Source of the DNA: Sporocytophaga sp.
GTDB taxonomy: Bacteria; Bacteroidota; Bacteroidia; Cytophagales; Cytophagaceae
Assembly (NCBI RefSeq): GCF_017745095.1
Contig: NZ_JAGHZZ010000002.1
Span: forward strand, 124,001 to 188,000
Direction: 5' to 3'
Length of the DNA stretch: 64,000 bases
Shown: piece after piece, positions 53,631 through 61,726 of the stretch
Layout: every line of letters starts with the position of its first letter
Position numbering within the stretch: position 1 is the first letter of the stretch
Notes under the pieces: generated by a model
The model's input: only the letters and a program-made list of their open reading frames with translations
Databases searched by the model: none
Told to the model about the DNA's origin: nothing
Translations under genes and position numbers: made by a program

Positions 53631-54846
53631 GAAACCCCATGAAGGACAAAGACAAGTTCTCGATTCTCTCTCCAGGTTTAAAGTTGTCTGTTGCGGTCGG
53701 CGATTTGGTAAAACTGAACTTGCAAAACGTCGACTGATACTTCAAGGGTATCAGAATGGAAAATCTGTAGGATATTTCTGTCCAACCAATAAGATGCTAT
53801 CAAAGCAATGGAACGCCATTGTAAAAACCTTAAGTCCTGTGATACTTAAGAAAGATGAGCACTTTAGATCCCTCCTTCTAAAAACTGGAGGTATTATTGA
53901 TTTTTGGTCTCTTGAAAACTTTGATACGATTAGAGGTCAGGCTTATCACGAAGCTATTATTGATGAAGCTGCCTATGTAGAAGATCTCCTAGATATTTGG
54001 GAGAAAACAATTAGACCAACTTTAACCGATTACCGAGGTTCTGCAACATTCCTATCTACCCCAAACGGTTTTGATAACGACTTTAAAAAGCTCTTTGACT
54101 TTCAGGAAAAGTTTAATAATTGGGAATCCTTTAAAATGCCAACCTGGACAAACCCTAGAATTCCTATTGATGAGATAGAAGAAGCTAAATTACAATTACC
54201 CCTAGACGTTTTCAGACAAGAATATGAAGCTGACTTTATTCTATTTACTGGGAAGTTATTCATGGATCATTTCCGTCCTGATGTTCACATTGATGCTGAT
54301 GTTACTCTAATTCCTCATCTTGAAGTATACTTGGCTTTCGATTTTAATATTACTCCTAGTTGCCTGATAATTCAAAAGTCACAGGGCTCTTTACATGTTA
54401 TCAGAGAAATTCACGAACCTGGATGGGATCTTTTTAGGCTCTGCTCAGAGTTAAGATCTGATTATGGAAATCATAATTTAATAATTAATGGGGATGCTTC
54501 GGGTTATGCGAGAAATGCATTAACCCAAGGTAATATAAATGCCTATGATATTATCTCATCCGAACTAGGAAGAGACTTTGAAGATTTTAACGTACCGTCT
54601 CATAACCCAAGTTACATTAATAGTCGTCTTCAGTGTAATTGGGTCTTAAAGAATATATCTGTTAAAATACATCCTTCTTGTAAAAGATTGTTACATGATA
54701 TTCAAAGTTGTAAAATTGATGAAAAACAAAGTATTGAAACATGGAAGAAAAAGAATCCTGAAGATGGACATGTTTTCGACTGTTACAGGTATCATATAAA
54801 CGCCGAATGGGCAGATAGACTCCAATATGTGAGAAATGATCTATAA
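53593..54846 (+). CDS. Terminase large subunit (ATPase/nuclease)
   Basis: 417 residues, complete. Walker A CCGRRFGKT at 33-41, Walker B AIIDEAA at 121-127, coupling motif FLSTPNG at 153-159, and nuclease acids D250 (YLAFDFNI), D301 (INGDASGY) and D396 (GHVFDCYRY) in RNase H-fold order. This is the DNA-packaging motor and headful/cos nuclease. No portal gene follows, as it does in tailed phages; the operon stops here. All catalytic residues are present, so the gene is under selection or was lost from a phage recently. Confidence 0.93.
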   Translation: MRQTSRTEAIEIKKPHEGQRQVLDSLSRFKVVCCGRRFGKTELAKRRLILQGYQNGKSVGYFCPTNKMLSKQWNAIVKTLSPVILKKDEHFRSLLLKTGGIIDFWSLENFDTIRGQAYHEAIIDEAAYVEDLLDIWEKTIRPTLTDYRGSATFLSTPNGFDNDFKKLFDFQEKFNNWESFKMPTWTNPRIPIDEIEEAKLQLPLDVFRQEYEADFILFTGKLFMDHFRPDVHIDADVTLIPHLEVYLAFDFNITPSCLIIQKSQGSLHVIREIHEPGWDLFRLCSELRSDYGNHNLIINGDASGYARNALTQGNINAYDIISSELGRDFEDFNVPSHNPSYINSRLQCNWVLKNISVKIHPSCKRLLHDIQSCKIDEKQSIETWKKKNPEDGHVFDCYRYHINAEWADRLQYVRNDL

Positions 54847-55082
54847 GTGGTTGGAATAGTTTTTCGTGACTCACTCACACATGAATTATTGAACCTGTTT
54901 TAGAGCTTCCCGAATAAAAGAGTTCGATTCCTCGTGGGAATAACCATAATCCACTTAATGCACTATAAATAACCCAATTAATAAAAGATTATTTCATTTA
55001 GTTATGGAATAGGTCGAGCTATACCCAAAAATAAAGGGGCACATTAGGCCCCCATCTTAGTCTAAAAATGATTCATTTCTGC
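54847..55082. other. Intergenic region between convergent packaging and early operons
   Basis: About 240 bp. It includes a tRNA-T-loop-like stretch (agttcgattcctcg at 54928-54941) that does not fold into a full tRNA, and a GC hairpin near 55034-55055 (ggggc/gcccc). Nothing that encodes a portal or head protein. Confidence 0.5.
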
Positions 55083-55175
55083 TTATCCTCCCATCAAAAC
55101 AGCAAGGAAATAGTCCATTGCAAGCTGTTTTAGGTCTTCATCCGATGGTTCACTCCAGATCAGTGGAAGAAGCGT

Positions 55176-55385
55176 TTATAAGGCTTTATAATAGGATTCT
55201 GGACGTGATATAGTTTCTTCTATTTCTGGAGTGACTCCAAAAACCCCTACTCTTAAATCTCTTTCATTAACATATACCACTATATCAAAATCCTTGTTAG
55301 CATAAAAATCCTTAAAGGGATATATTCCACATGCATTAAGGAATGCAGGCAAATCAAAGTATTCTTCTAAATCTTCTAATCTCAT
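55176..55385 (-). CDS. Small acidic protein, possibly truncated by an in-frame stop
   Basis: 69 residues (LEDLEEYFDLPAFLNACGIY then PFKDFYANKDFDIVVYVNER). After the TAA at 55176-55178 the same frame stays open for 30 more codons, reading TLLPLIWSEPSDEDLKQLAM then DYFLAVLMGG, to a TAA at 55083. The extension is protein-like. Either the full gene is about 100 residues and interrupted, or this is chance. ATG overlaps the VRR-NUC stop by 4 bp. Confidence 0.55.
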   Translation of the reverse strand: MRLEDLEEYFDLPAFLNACGIYPFKDFYANKDFDIVVYVNERDLRVGVFGVTPEIEETISRPESYYKAL

Positions 55386-55798
55386 TGTATTTCGTTTATT
55401 ATTGTTTGTAAATCTGTTTTAAATGCTTCAAAGTCTTTAGCTATTAGATAATAGCCTCCAGACTTGATTATCTCCTCTTGACGAGCTTTTTGATGTTCAG
55501 ACTGCCTATCTTTACCTATTTTGATTTCAACCCCTATAAAGCGACCTAATAGAATAATCTGAATATCTGCTAACCCTTTCTTCATTCCGGAGTATCTCCA
55601 CTTTTTTGTTCGTGGATCATATTGCCCTTGGCTGTTTATTCTATAAGCCTGACCTCCTAATGATTGTACATACTTTATAATCTGATAAGTCAGTTCATTT
55701 GCTGGGCTCTTCTTCTTTCTGGTTGTTGGGATTCCCCACTTAGGCACAGAAGGATATTTATTAATTAAATATTCTATTTCTTCTTTAGTCTTTTTCAT
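55382..55798 (-). CDS. VRR-NUC family nuclease
   Basis: 138 residues. PD-(D/E)XK-like order: TYQIIKYVQSLGGQAYRINS, then MKKGLADIQIILLGRFIGVE (Asp, then the VEIKIGKDRQSEHQKAR catalytic ExK). VRR-NUC nucleases in phages and satellites act on branched or replicating DNA. Directly downstream of the primase-helicase, consistent with replication or packaging processing. Confidence 0.85.
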   Translation of the reverse strand: MKKTKEEIEYLINKYPSVPKWGIPTTRKKKSPANELTYQIIKYVQSLGGQAYRINSQGQYDPRTKKWRYSGMKKGLADIQIILLGRFIGVEIKIGKDRQSEHQKARQEEIIKSGGYYLIAKDFEAFKTDLQTIINEIQ

Positions 55799-55821
55799 AA
55801 TAGATAGTAATAATATATATA

Positions 55822-55926
55822 GGAAGTAATGGAAGTATAGATAGTAAAGGAAGTGAGGGAAGTGAGGGAAGTAAACTTAATATCCACTTCCCACTTCCGT
55901 TACTTCCCATATCCCCCTTTACTTCC
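55822..55926. repeat. Cluster of nine GGAAGT/ACTTCC repeats
   Basis: GGAAGT occurs at 55822, 55831, 55849, 55858 and 55867; ACTTCC at 55886, 55893, 55902 and 55921. Consensus of the forward set is about ggaagtga(g). The two sets point toward each other and could pair into a large imperfect hairpin. It spans the stop of the primase-helicase and the gap before the nuclease. Candidate iteron array, terminase recognition site or regulator site. Not coding periodicity alone, since half lies outside the gene. Confidence 0.6.
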
Positions 55927-57702
55927 CATTTTTCTATATTCGTTTACTTGAGCTACCACTTTTGGAGAAACATGGAGTAGGTCCTGTATCTCTTTGTATT
56001 TTTTACCTTGGTCTAATAGATTAATAATCTCATCTGTCTTTTCGTGCGATGGCTTAGAACCATTAATAAAGTCCTCTTCATTAATATGTTCCTCTATTAA
56101 TTGGAAGAACACTGAGCCGTCAATATCTTCATCCAGACTTATCAGCTTATTATGCCGTCCTCGCTTAAGGAATCTTGCCTTATCAATGATCAATAACCTT
56201 TCCGTTCTTTCTTGATCATAGGCATAGCGAAGAAATATCTGATAATCCATAAAGTCTCTAATAGCACTTGGGCCAAATCCTAAATCTCCAGATGTTTTCT
56301 GGTTCTTAGCGCCTTTGTTGGTATGGTTGATAGTAAGTGTTGTTACTCCGTGCTTTTCCCTCCAGGAATTCAATACATCAAAATAAAGGTCCGCATTAAG
56401 GTTATTTAATTCTCTCTGTTTTCTATCTCTCATAAGGCGGGATACACAAGCTTTAAAGCTGTCTATTATCACCAGCTTTATTTTCCTGTCTTCTATGATT
56501 TGAGATACTTCGTCAATAGTAAGGTTTCTGTTTTTGGCAAAACTGAGAATAAATAGCTCGTTAATTTTACGTGGTGATTTCTGGATAAAATTACGTTCAA
56601 TTGGTTCAACCATTTCTTTGAATAAGTCTTCAGTTATCTCATAATTCAAGTAAAGAACGTTACCTTCATGGTCCAATTTGTTTCCCAAGTATTCACTATA
56701 GCCATATTTCAGAGCCATTGCAAGACTTAGTCCTAAACGTGTTTTCCCAGTTCCTCCTTCTGCAGTTAAAAAGTTGTTTGCTCGTTGGACAATAAAATTC
56801 TCCCAGGTAAAACGCAGTTGAAAGTCTTTGTACTTTTCATAAAGTTCCTCAGTAGTTAGAGTGCAATTATTAAACTTAGAACTAGTATCATTTTTAAGTT
56901 CTTTTATTTCAGGCAAACACCCTTCAATTATTGCATCTGCCAAATCATAACTATCGGTTCTTCCCTGGAATAGGTCTACCACTGAATGATCTATTTTATA
57001 TGACTGTAATTTCTTTATGGTCGAGTTTTCTCTACCTGCCTTGTCTGCATCTTGGATATAAAAGACTTTTCTATTAAAGAGTATATGAATATTCTTATCT
57101 GTAAGTCCATTACTTCCGCCAGTTGCAAGCCAATCAAATTGAGGATAAGACTTTCTAGCAATGATTGCAGTCTTTTCACTTTCTACGAGACATATAGTTT
57201 TATTATCAGAAAGTAGATGTTCCAGGAATAAACAGCTTTGAAACTGTTCCCCTTCTTTTGGCTTAAGAGAAAATGGATTCTTAGATTTGTTCCGCTTTAT
57301 CTCATTGTATTCAATGAATTTTACATTAACATCTTTGCCGTCCTTGCTCTTATAAATGAAGGCCGTTAATGTATCTTTTGTGCCAACTCCAATTGATTCC
57401 CATTCCTTCCTATTGAAGCCAAGGTTAGATTCACAATAAAGATGGAAAGGTGAGGTAATATCATTCTTGATCCTTAAAATATCTTTTGGATCTGGATACA
57501 CTACTTTCTTATCAGGCTTTGGACTAATTATAGGAGCTTCCTGAATCTTGCCGCGTGGATCGTTATGATAACCGCAATTATTGATTCTCTCACATTTACC
57601 GTATTCATGCGAAAGACCTTTATAATAGCGAAACTCTTTATTATGGCCACACTTAGGACATTGACCTTTTGGAGAAGGGGATTCTTCAAACTCAAATCTC
57701 AT
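55900..57702 (-). CDS. Zinc-ribbon/TOPRIM primase with RecA-like helicase domain
   Basis: 600 residues from the ATG at 57702 (MRFEFEESPSPKGQCPKCGH), overlapping the upstream gene end; a further 7-residue extension is possible. Positions below count from the longer form. Zinc ribbon C22-x2-C25 and C43-x5-C49; TOPRIM motifs LVESEKTA (179-186) and QDADKAG (224-230); RepA/RecA-like ATPase with GGTGKT (323-328), LVIIDS (417-422) and LTINHTNKG (463-471); C-terminal HTH. It should prime and unwind element DNA for autonomous replication. Confidence 0.9.
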   Translation of the reverse strand: MRFEFEESPSPKGQCPKCGHNKEFRYYKGLSHEYGKCERINNCGYHNDPRGKIQEAPIISPKPDKKVVYPDPKDILRIKNDITSPFHLYCESNLGFNRKEWESIGVGTKDTLTAFIYKSKDGKDVNVKFIEYNEIKRNKSKNPFSLKPKEGEQFQSCLFLEHLLSDNKTICLVESEKTAIIARKSYPQFDWLATGGSNGLTDKNIHILFNRKVFYIQDADKAGRENSTIKKLQSYKIDHSVVDLFQGRTDSYDLADAIIEGCLPEIKELKNDTSSKFNNCTLTTEELYEKYKDFQLRFTWENFIVQRANNFLTAEGGTGKTRLGLSLAMALKYGYSEYLGNKLDHEGNVLYLNYEITEDLFKEMVEPIERNFIQKSPRKINELFILSFAKNRNLTIDEVSQIIEDRKIKLVIIDSFKACVSRLMRDRKQRELNNLNADLYFDVLNSWREKHGVTTLTINHTNKGAKNQKTSGDLGFGPSAIRDFMDYQIFLRYAYDQERTERLLIIDKARFLKRGRHNKLISLDEDIDGSVFFQLIEEHINEEDFINGSKPSHEKTDEIINLLDQGKKYKEIQDLLHVSPKVVAQVNEYRKMGSKGGYGK

Positions 57703-57940
57703 TTGTCTGCCCCTCCTCAGCAATGATTAAGTTAATATCATTGTTAGTGCAATATTCAGCAATCATTGAATAAAGCACTTTCGGACTGACCTCAAGTTGA
57801 GAACAGATATCGAGCAAATCAGGAAGAGAAAATGAATAGTCTTTGCCTTTAGTTATAGCCGTTAACCATTGGCAAATAGCATGGAATTTTGTATCTTGCC
57901 CTTGCTTAGGAGACAAGAATACTACAGGGGTAATATCCAT
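57692..57940 (-). CDS. Small protein upstream of primase-helicase
   Basis: 82 residues, mostly helical (FHAICQWLTAITKGKDYSFS, LEVSPKVLYSMIAEYCTNND). The stop overlaps the primase-helicase start, and a GGAGT lies upstream of its ATG. It may be a loader or accessory factor for the primase-helicase; no family recognised. Confidence 0.65.
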   Translation of the reverse strand: MDITPVVFLSPKQGQDTKFHAICQWLTAITKGKDYSFSLPDLLDICSQLEVSPKVLYSMIAEYCTNNDINLIIAEEGQTNEI

Positions 57941-57957
57941 AAGGTGTTACTCCTTTT

Positions 57958-58236
57958 TTATTTATAAGGGTCTTTGGGAGATTCTGAAAGTGCGGCTATC
58001 ACATCAGAAATTAGAAAATAGGGCTTACGAAATCCGGGGAAGTATCTAGGTTTTAATACTCCAGTTTCGATTAAACCATAAACTGCCCTGCGGCTCATTA
58101 GAACCGTTAAGTCTTCGACATTAACAATGGGAAGGGCTCTGTTTGAAAAAGGATTGTTGTTTGATTGGGTTAAATCCAGCTCTTTTGCAGAATTTAATTG
58201 GACTGAGAAAGTCCCTGAATTAATACTCTTAGACAT
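57958..58236 (-). CDS. AlpA/Xis-like helix-turn-helix protein
   Basis: 92 residues. VEDLTVLMSRRAVYGLIETG then VLKPRYFPGFRKPYFLISDV is the HTH_17 pattern shared with 49153-49410 and 59148-59447. Likely a transcription regulator or excisionase-like factor. 17 bp upstream of the 82-residue gene, so it may begin the replication operon. Confidence 0.72.
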   Translation of the reverse strand: MSKSINSGTFSVQLNSAKELDLTQSNNNPFSNRALPIVNVEDLTVLMSRRAVYGLIETGVLKPRYFPGFRKPYFLISDVIAALSESPKDPYK

Positions 58237-58543
58237 TGATTGTTCATATGCTAAAAGGTTTGGTCGAGTGTCGCTCGTACTTCAATCCTGAAGAAGTCGT
58301 TATGCCAAGCTAATCTAAAAAAGTTGTCACTTTTCACAGTGGGTTATTACTAGTTCTTATCAGCTAGAAAGTACATACTATTAATATAGTTCAGGCATAT
58401 ACTTCCTTACACAATTATACAAGTTTGTGCCGAGCTTTCATAATATTTGTAATAGTTTTTAACCTCATTATTGAAAGAAAATTATTTAAAAGTGCCTTTA
58501 AGGCTTTCGGAAGGTTTTTCCGAAGTGGTTAGAACCTTTTCCA
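58237..58543. other. Intergenic region upstream of replication genes
   Basis: About 307 bp. It contains a hairpin at 58506-58524 (ttcggaa/ttccgaa), possibly the terminator of the 58544 gene, and otherwise an AT-rich tract likely to hold the promoter for the HTH-to-nuclease operon. No gene. Confidence 0.5.
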
Positions 58544-59011
58544 TTACTTATAAGCCAATTTACTTTCTTTGCAACTCGCTTCTAAATCAGATATAATCTT
58601 TTTTAACTGCTGATTTGTAACACTTGTATAGCCGCTAGAGTATTTTTCAATTGAGTCCAAAATTAAATATTTACTTCCCCCTGCCTGCGCTGTCGTTATT
58701 GTTAAACCGTCAAAAGTAATGCTTACTCCTTTGGGTTCTGTATTTAGAACTTCCAGGCACTTGGTTAATAACAAATGAATATCTTTTAGACCTCCATACT
58801 TTAAGGTAACTGATTCATAAATCTGAGTATATCTGCTATCTCGTCCAAACATATAGTATGTTGTATCGACCGGCTTATTTGAATTATCATATTGAATAGC
58901 CCCGTGAACTGTTATACATCGCCCCTCCACTAAATCAAATCGAGCTACTTTTTGGCTTTGTGCTTTAAATGACAAACCTGTAATAAAAATAATAAAAAGG
59001 ACTAGTCTCAT
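58544..59011 (-). CDS. Exported protein carried by the element
   Basis: 155 residues from the ATG at 59011 (MRLVLFIIFITGLSFKAQSQ, a clear signal peptide); an upstream ATG at 59050 would hide it. Mature part beta-rich (RFDLVEGRCITVHGAIQYDN, GVSITFDGLTITTAQAGGSK). A host-like secreted protein amid phage-type genes suggests lysogenic-conversion cargo. No family recognised. It has its own spacing from the operons on both sides. Confidence 0.7.
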   Translation of the reverse strand: MRLVLFIIFITGLSFKAQSQKVARFDLVEGRCITVHGAIQYDNSNKPVDTTYYMFGRDSRYTQIYESVTLKYGGLKDIHLLLTKCLEVLNTEPKGVSITFDGLTITTAQAGGSKYLILDSIEKYSSGYTSVTNQQLKKIISDLEASCKESKLAYK

Positions 59012-59147
59012 AATATCAATGCATTTAGTATTAAACAATTTAATGGTCAATATAAACGATTGGTTATTAATTACATGAAGAACTTTAAAAAAATCTTTGT
59101 TTTGTAATATAACTCTTTAAAAAGTGATATTAGAATAGCTAAGTATT

Positions 59148-59447
59148 TTATTTTTCACTTTCCTTTTCCGTCATAACCTCCAAAATATTACTGATCATAA
59201 AGTAAGGCTTCCTGCCAAGATACTTAGGTTTTAACTTCCCTTCCCGAATAAGATCATAAAGAAATGTCTTGGAACAATCTAACATTTCGATTGTCTTATT
59301 AATTGACCAAAAAGGGACTGTATGATTATCTAGCCCCATAAGTGATGAAGGCTTATTTTCAAGTCGGCTTACAAAAGCCTCTACAAGCTCACCGACTGTT
59401 ACGTCGATGAGCCTTTTAGATTTTATTTCTTCGTACATAGTTTTCAT
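59148..59447 (-). CDS. AlpA/Xis-like helix-turn-helix protein
   Basis: 99 residues. INKTIEMLDCSKTFLYDLIR then EGKLKPKYLGRKPYFMISNI matches the HTH_17 fold and the two relatives listed at 49153 and 57958. N-terminal 50 residues are an extra helical part. Overlaps the 87-residue gene by 4 bp. Likely DNA-binding regulator. Confidence 0.72.
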   Translation of the reverse strand: MKTMYEEIKSKRLIDVTVGELVEAFVSRLENKPSSLMGLDNHTVPFWSINKTIEMLDCSKTFLYDLIREGKLKPKYLGRKPYFMISNILEVMTEKESEK

Positions 59448-59707
59448 CTGGAAGCAGTAAAGAAGCTTAATTTACCATTTTGTTTCTTAAGTGCCCTTTT
59501 TTCTTCCTTAAGCTTAATCGTTTTAGCTCTATATTTCGATAGTTCGTCCAGCGCATCATTTCTTTCTTTTATCAAGTACCTCTGATTATCTTTTAGTTTT
59601 ACTATCTCCTTTTCTAGAAAGAATACCTTATTTACTAGAAGGTCAAAATCCTCTGTTCCACTCTCTACATTTGGAGTATTATGGGTATTGGTTCTCAGAT
59701 TTTTCAT
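59444..59707 (-). CDS. Small coiled-coil protein
   Basis: 87 residues; a long coiled coil in 25-78 (LEKEIVKLKDNQRYLIKERN, TIKLKEEKRALKKQN). Overlaps both neighbours by 4 bp (ATGA). No family recognised. Confidence 0.6.
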   Translation of the reverse strand: MKNLRTNTHNTPNVESGTEDFDLLVNKVFFLEKEIVKLKDNQRYLIKERNDALDELSKYRAKTIKLKEEKRALKKQNGKLSFFTASR

Positions 59708-60009
59708 TTTCGTTTGATTCTTGAGTCTTTTACAACACGCAAATGATTTATACTCGGATCTAATCCCCGTGCAGCTAATCGCCGTTGCAAGTCAATTACA
59801 ACATTCATATAAAAAATAAGCTCCCGTTGAGTTTCTAGCAACTTGTCTATTGAATACTCTTCGTTTTCAGATTGAATGTTAATTTTATTTACACTCATTT
59901 TTGATTTGATAGCCTTAGTCATAAATTCAAAATTTAAGTATGAGTTAAATTCCCCCGAAATCGAGGGAATTAATTTAATTAATGCGGAATGATACCTTAC
60001 AGAAGCCAA
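59704..60009 (-). CDS. Small element protein, unknown
   Basis: 101 residues, basic and helical, with EEYSIDKLLETQRELIFYMN and a basic end (VVKDSRIKRK). No family recognised. Overlaps its downstream neighbour, part of the early operon. Confidence 0.55.
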   Translation of the reverse strand: MASVRYHSALIKLIPSISGEFNSYLNFEFMTKAIKSKMSVNKINIQSENEEYSIDKLLETQRELIFYMNVVIDLQRRLAARGLDPSINHLRVVKDSRIKRK

Positions 60010-60062
60010 GTTTAACCTAGAGTATATCTCTATAATTGGCCCTCTCAGCCTTTGATTACTTT

Positions 60063-60356
60063 TTAGGCGTAATTATATTTGCCCCATGTTTGTCGCCACT
60101 TTGCGAAGGCTTCTTTTGTTATCCTTCTTTTCTTTGGCGTCCCCTCCATAGGTAAAGGGTTGATAGGGCTTTGCAGGAGTTTATAAAATGTTGTGTTGCA
60201 TACTCCCAATTCTTTCTTCACCTCTTCTGAAGTCAAATATTCCTCTTGGACAGGCTTCACATTGAGCTTCTTTAATGTTGAGGTAATTAAATCTTCTCCA
60301 AATTGACGAAGTTCATCCATTGTCATTATGATTGTTTCTCCTGATTTGACTGGCAT
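60063..60356 (-). CDS. Helix-turn-helix protein
   Basis: 97 residues. YLTSEEVKKELGVCNTTFYK then LLQSPINPLPMEGTPKKRRI with ITKEAFAKWRQ is a helix-turn-helix/wing of the HTH_17 type, more distant from the other three. Probable regulator or excisionase-like. Confidence 0.7.
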   Translation of the reverse strand: MPVKSGETIIMTMDELRQFGEDLITSTLKKLNVKPVQEEYLTSEEVKKELGVCNTTFYKLLQSPINPLPMEGTPKKRRITKEAFAKWRQTWGKYNYA

Positions 60357-60377
60357 AATTTTTTTATAATTATAGGA

Positions 60378-60602
60378 TTATCTAGTAATCTTTAAAGGGG
60401 TTATTGGTATATTATTTAACCTTTGATATAATTGTATAACTTGATCTTTAAGCTCATTAATTTCCTCTAAATCTTGTATTCTCTGTCTTCTCAATCTTAC
60501 TGTTTCACTAATTAGATCTAATACCTCAGGATTTTGGTATACCACCAAATGGTTACCATTTGGACGGTTTTCCTTCATAAATTCCTTTCTTCCCTCAATC
60601 AT
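60378..60602 (-). CDS. Small helical protein
   Basis: 74 residues; heptad-like middle (LRRQRIQDLEEINELKDQVI). A GGAGT Shine-Dalgarno-like site lies upstream of the ATG at 60602. An internal ATG after 8 residues is an alternative start. Overlaps the upstream gene by 8 bp. No family recognised. Confidence 0.55.
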   Translation of the reverse strand: MIEGRKEFMKENRPNGNHLVVYQNPEVLDLISETVRLRRQRIQDLEEINELKDQVIQLYQRLNNIPITPLKITR

Positions 60603-61062
60603 TTTGTACTCCTTCCTTTGTTTGATTACGGATATCGTATAATACCTCTCCTTTAATTGAAAATAAATGAGCTATATCAATGAGACATTTTAGTGCAGCA
60701 ACTTCATTATCTTCTGAGAACATTGTTTCTGCTAAAAAGTATTTTACAATATTTTTTGTGTTATACTTTACTGTCAGATTACAAAAATTAGTATGGTCGA
60801 ATTCGTCACAACGCACATATCCTCCCGAATAAATGCTGGCCAAGTCCTCTTTGAATAGTATAATTCCTATAAGAAGAGATTTTAAGTCTGTCGACTCTGA
60901 ATTGCCATATGCTAATTTTTGTAAAACATCATCAATTACTTTATGCAGACAGTCTTGTGAATACAGGGAGAGTATTTTATCAAACGTAATTCTAATTGCT
61001 TTGCCTTCGTCTGTTATATCTTCAGGCCAATTCTGTAGTGCAATTGCGTTATTTGATTTCAT
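60595..61062 (-). CDS. Element protein, unknown
   Basis: 155 residues, helical, acidic, soluble (ITFDKILSLYSQDCLHKVID, KNIVKYFLAETMFSEDNEVA). GGAGG is at 6-10 bp before its ATG, unusual in Bacteroidota. It resembles the style of the 134-residue protein at 61261, suggesting distant paralogy, but this is not shown. No family recognised. Confidence 0.6.
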   Translation of the reverse strand: MKSNNAIALQNWPEDITDEGKAIRITFDKILSLYSQDCLHKVIDDVLQKLAYGNSESTDLKSLLIGIILFKEDLASIYSGGYVRCDEFDHTNFCNLTVKYNTKNIVKYFLAETMFSEDNEVAALKCLIDIAHLFSIKGEVLYDIRNQTKEGVQND

Positions 61063-61261
61063 TAGCTCCTCCTTTCTGTTTATCTAATGATCTCAGTAGT
61101 TTGGTATAAAAATAAAGATCTTGGTTATGGATTGTTAAGCCGTCAGCAGAACAGGCAAGACTCAAAATTTCATAAATGGATTCTTTAATTTTATCAAACT
61201 CTTCTTCACAGCCATCAATTTGAATTGTGATTAAATCGTTTTTTTTATCGAACATTACCAT
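61049..61261 (-). CDS. Small element protein, unknown
   Basis: 70 residues (DLITIQIDGCEEEFDKIKES, SADGLTIHNQDLYFYTKLLR), acidic. Its ATG overlaps the preceding gene's end by 1 bp, so translation is coupled. No family recognised. Confidence 0.55.
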   Translation of the reverse strand: MVMFDKKNDLITIQIDGCEEEFDKIKESIYEILSLACSADGLTIHNQDLYFYTKLLRSLDKQKGGANEIK

Positions 61262-61665
61262 TACTCGACTCCTCCTTTCTTCACTCTGGTGGATTCAAAA
61301 ATTTCAAGAAGATCTAAAAAGAAAGGAATACAGTCTTTGTCATAATTTTCAATTAACCCTTTTAATAATGCTTTAATGGCCTTACATAAGGATTGATTTT
61401 CGTCAAAGTCATAATCTACTCCGTAACTTTCTTTAATTTTATAATCGTTGAGAATCTCCCACATCATCCAGGAGTAACAATTAGTTTCGTGTGAATCTGC
61501 ACTGCCGTCAGTTACTAAAGAGGTAAAATATCCATTAATAAATAAGGCGGGAGGATCGGGGTATTTAGAGAAGAACGTAGCAAGTTTTTGTTCTACTTCC
61601 TCTTTATAGGAAATATTTTTTGGTTTTTCTTTGGCAATAACGTTGCCTTTCGCTAATTTTACCAT
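61261..61665 (-). CDS. Element protein, unknown
   Basis: 134 residues; soluble, mixed alpha-beta (ALFINGYFTSLVTDGSADSH, ETNCYSWMMWEILNDYKIKE). First of a run of overlapping early genes. A GGAGG stands before the next ATG inside its end. No family recognised. Confidence 0.6.
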   Translation of the reverse strand: MVKLAKGNVIAKEKPKNISYKEEVEQKLATFFSKYPDPPALFINGYFTSLVTDGSADSHETNCYSWMMWEILNDYKIKESYGVDYDFDENQSLCKAIKALLKGLIENYDKDCIPFFLDLLEIFESTRVKKGGVE

Positions 61666-61696
61666 TAGTTAGATTTGTTTAGTGACAGTTTAACAG

Positions 61697-61726
61697 AACC
61701 CCTAAAAGTTGCCGCTTGTAGGGGTT
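61697..61726 (+). terminator. Plus-oriented terminator-like hairpin inside early region
   Basis: Stem 61697-61703 with 61720-61726 (aacccct/aggggtt), then a U-run on the plus strand only (61728-61734). The adjacent genes are all on the minus strand, so it would stop antisense or leftward-entering transcription rather than the operon. Confidence 0.5.

Noticed and set aside
54900-54955. Possible tRNA with T-loop-like gttcgattc
   Set aside because: The T-stem does not pair and no matching D- or anticodon arm or acceptor stem was found, so it is at most a remnant.
55822-55926. CRISPR array
   Set aside because: Repeats are 6-9 bp, partly inverted, without spacers of constant length and without cas genes.
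60833-61087. Plus-strand open frame opposite the early element genes
   Set aside because: It is antisense to the coupled gene at 60595-61062, with no start-site support or family resemblance.
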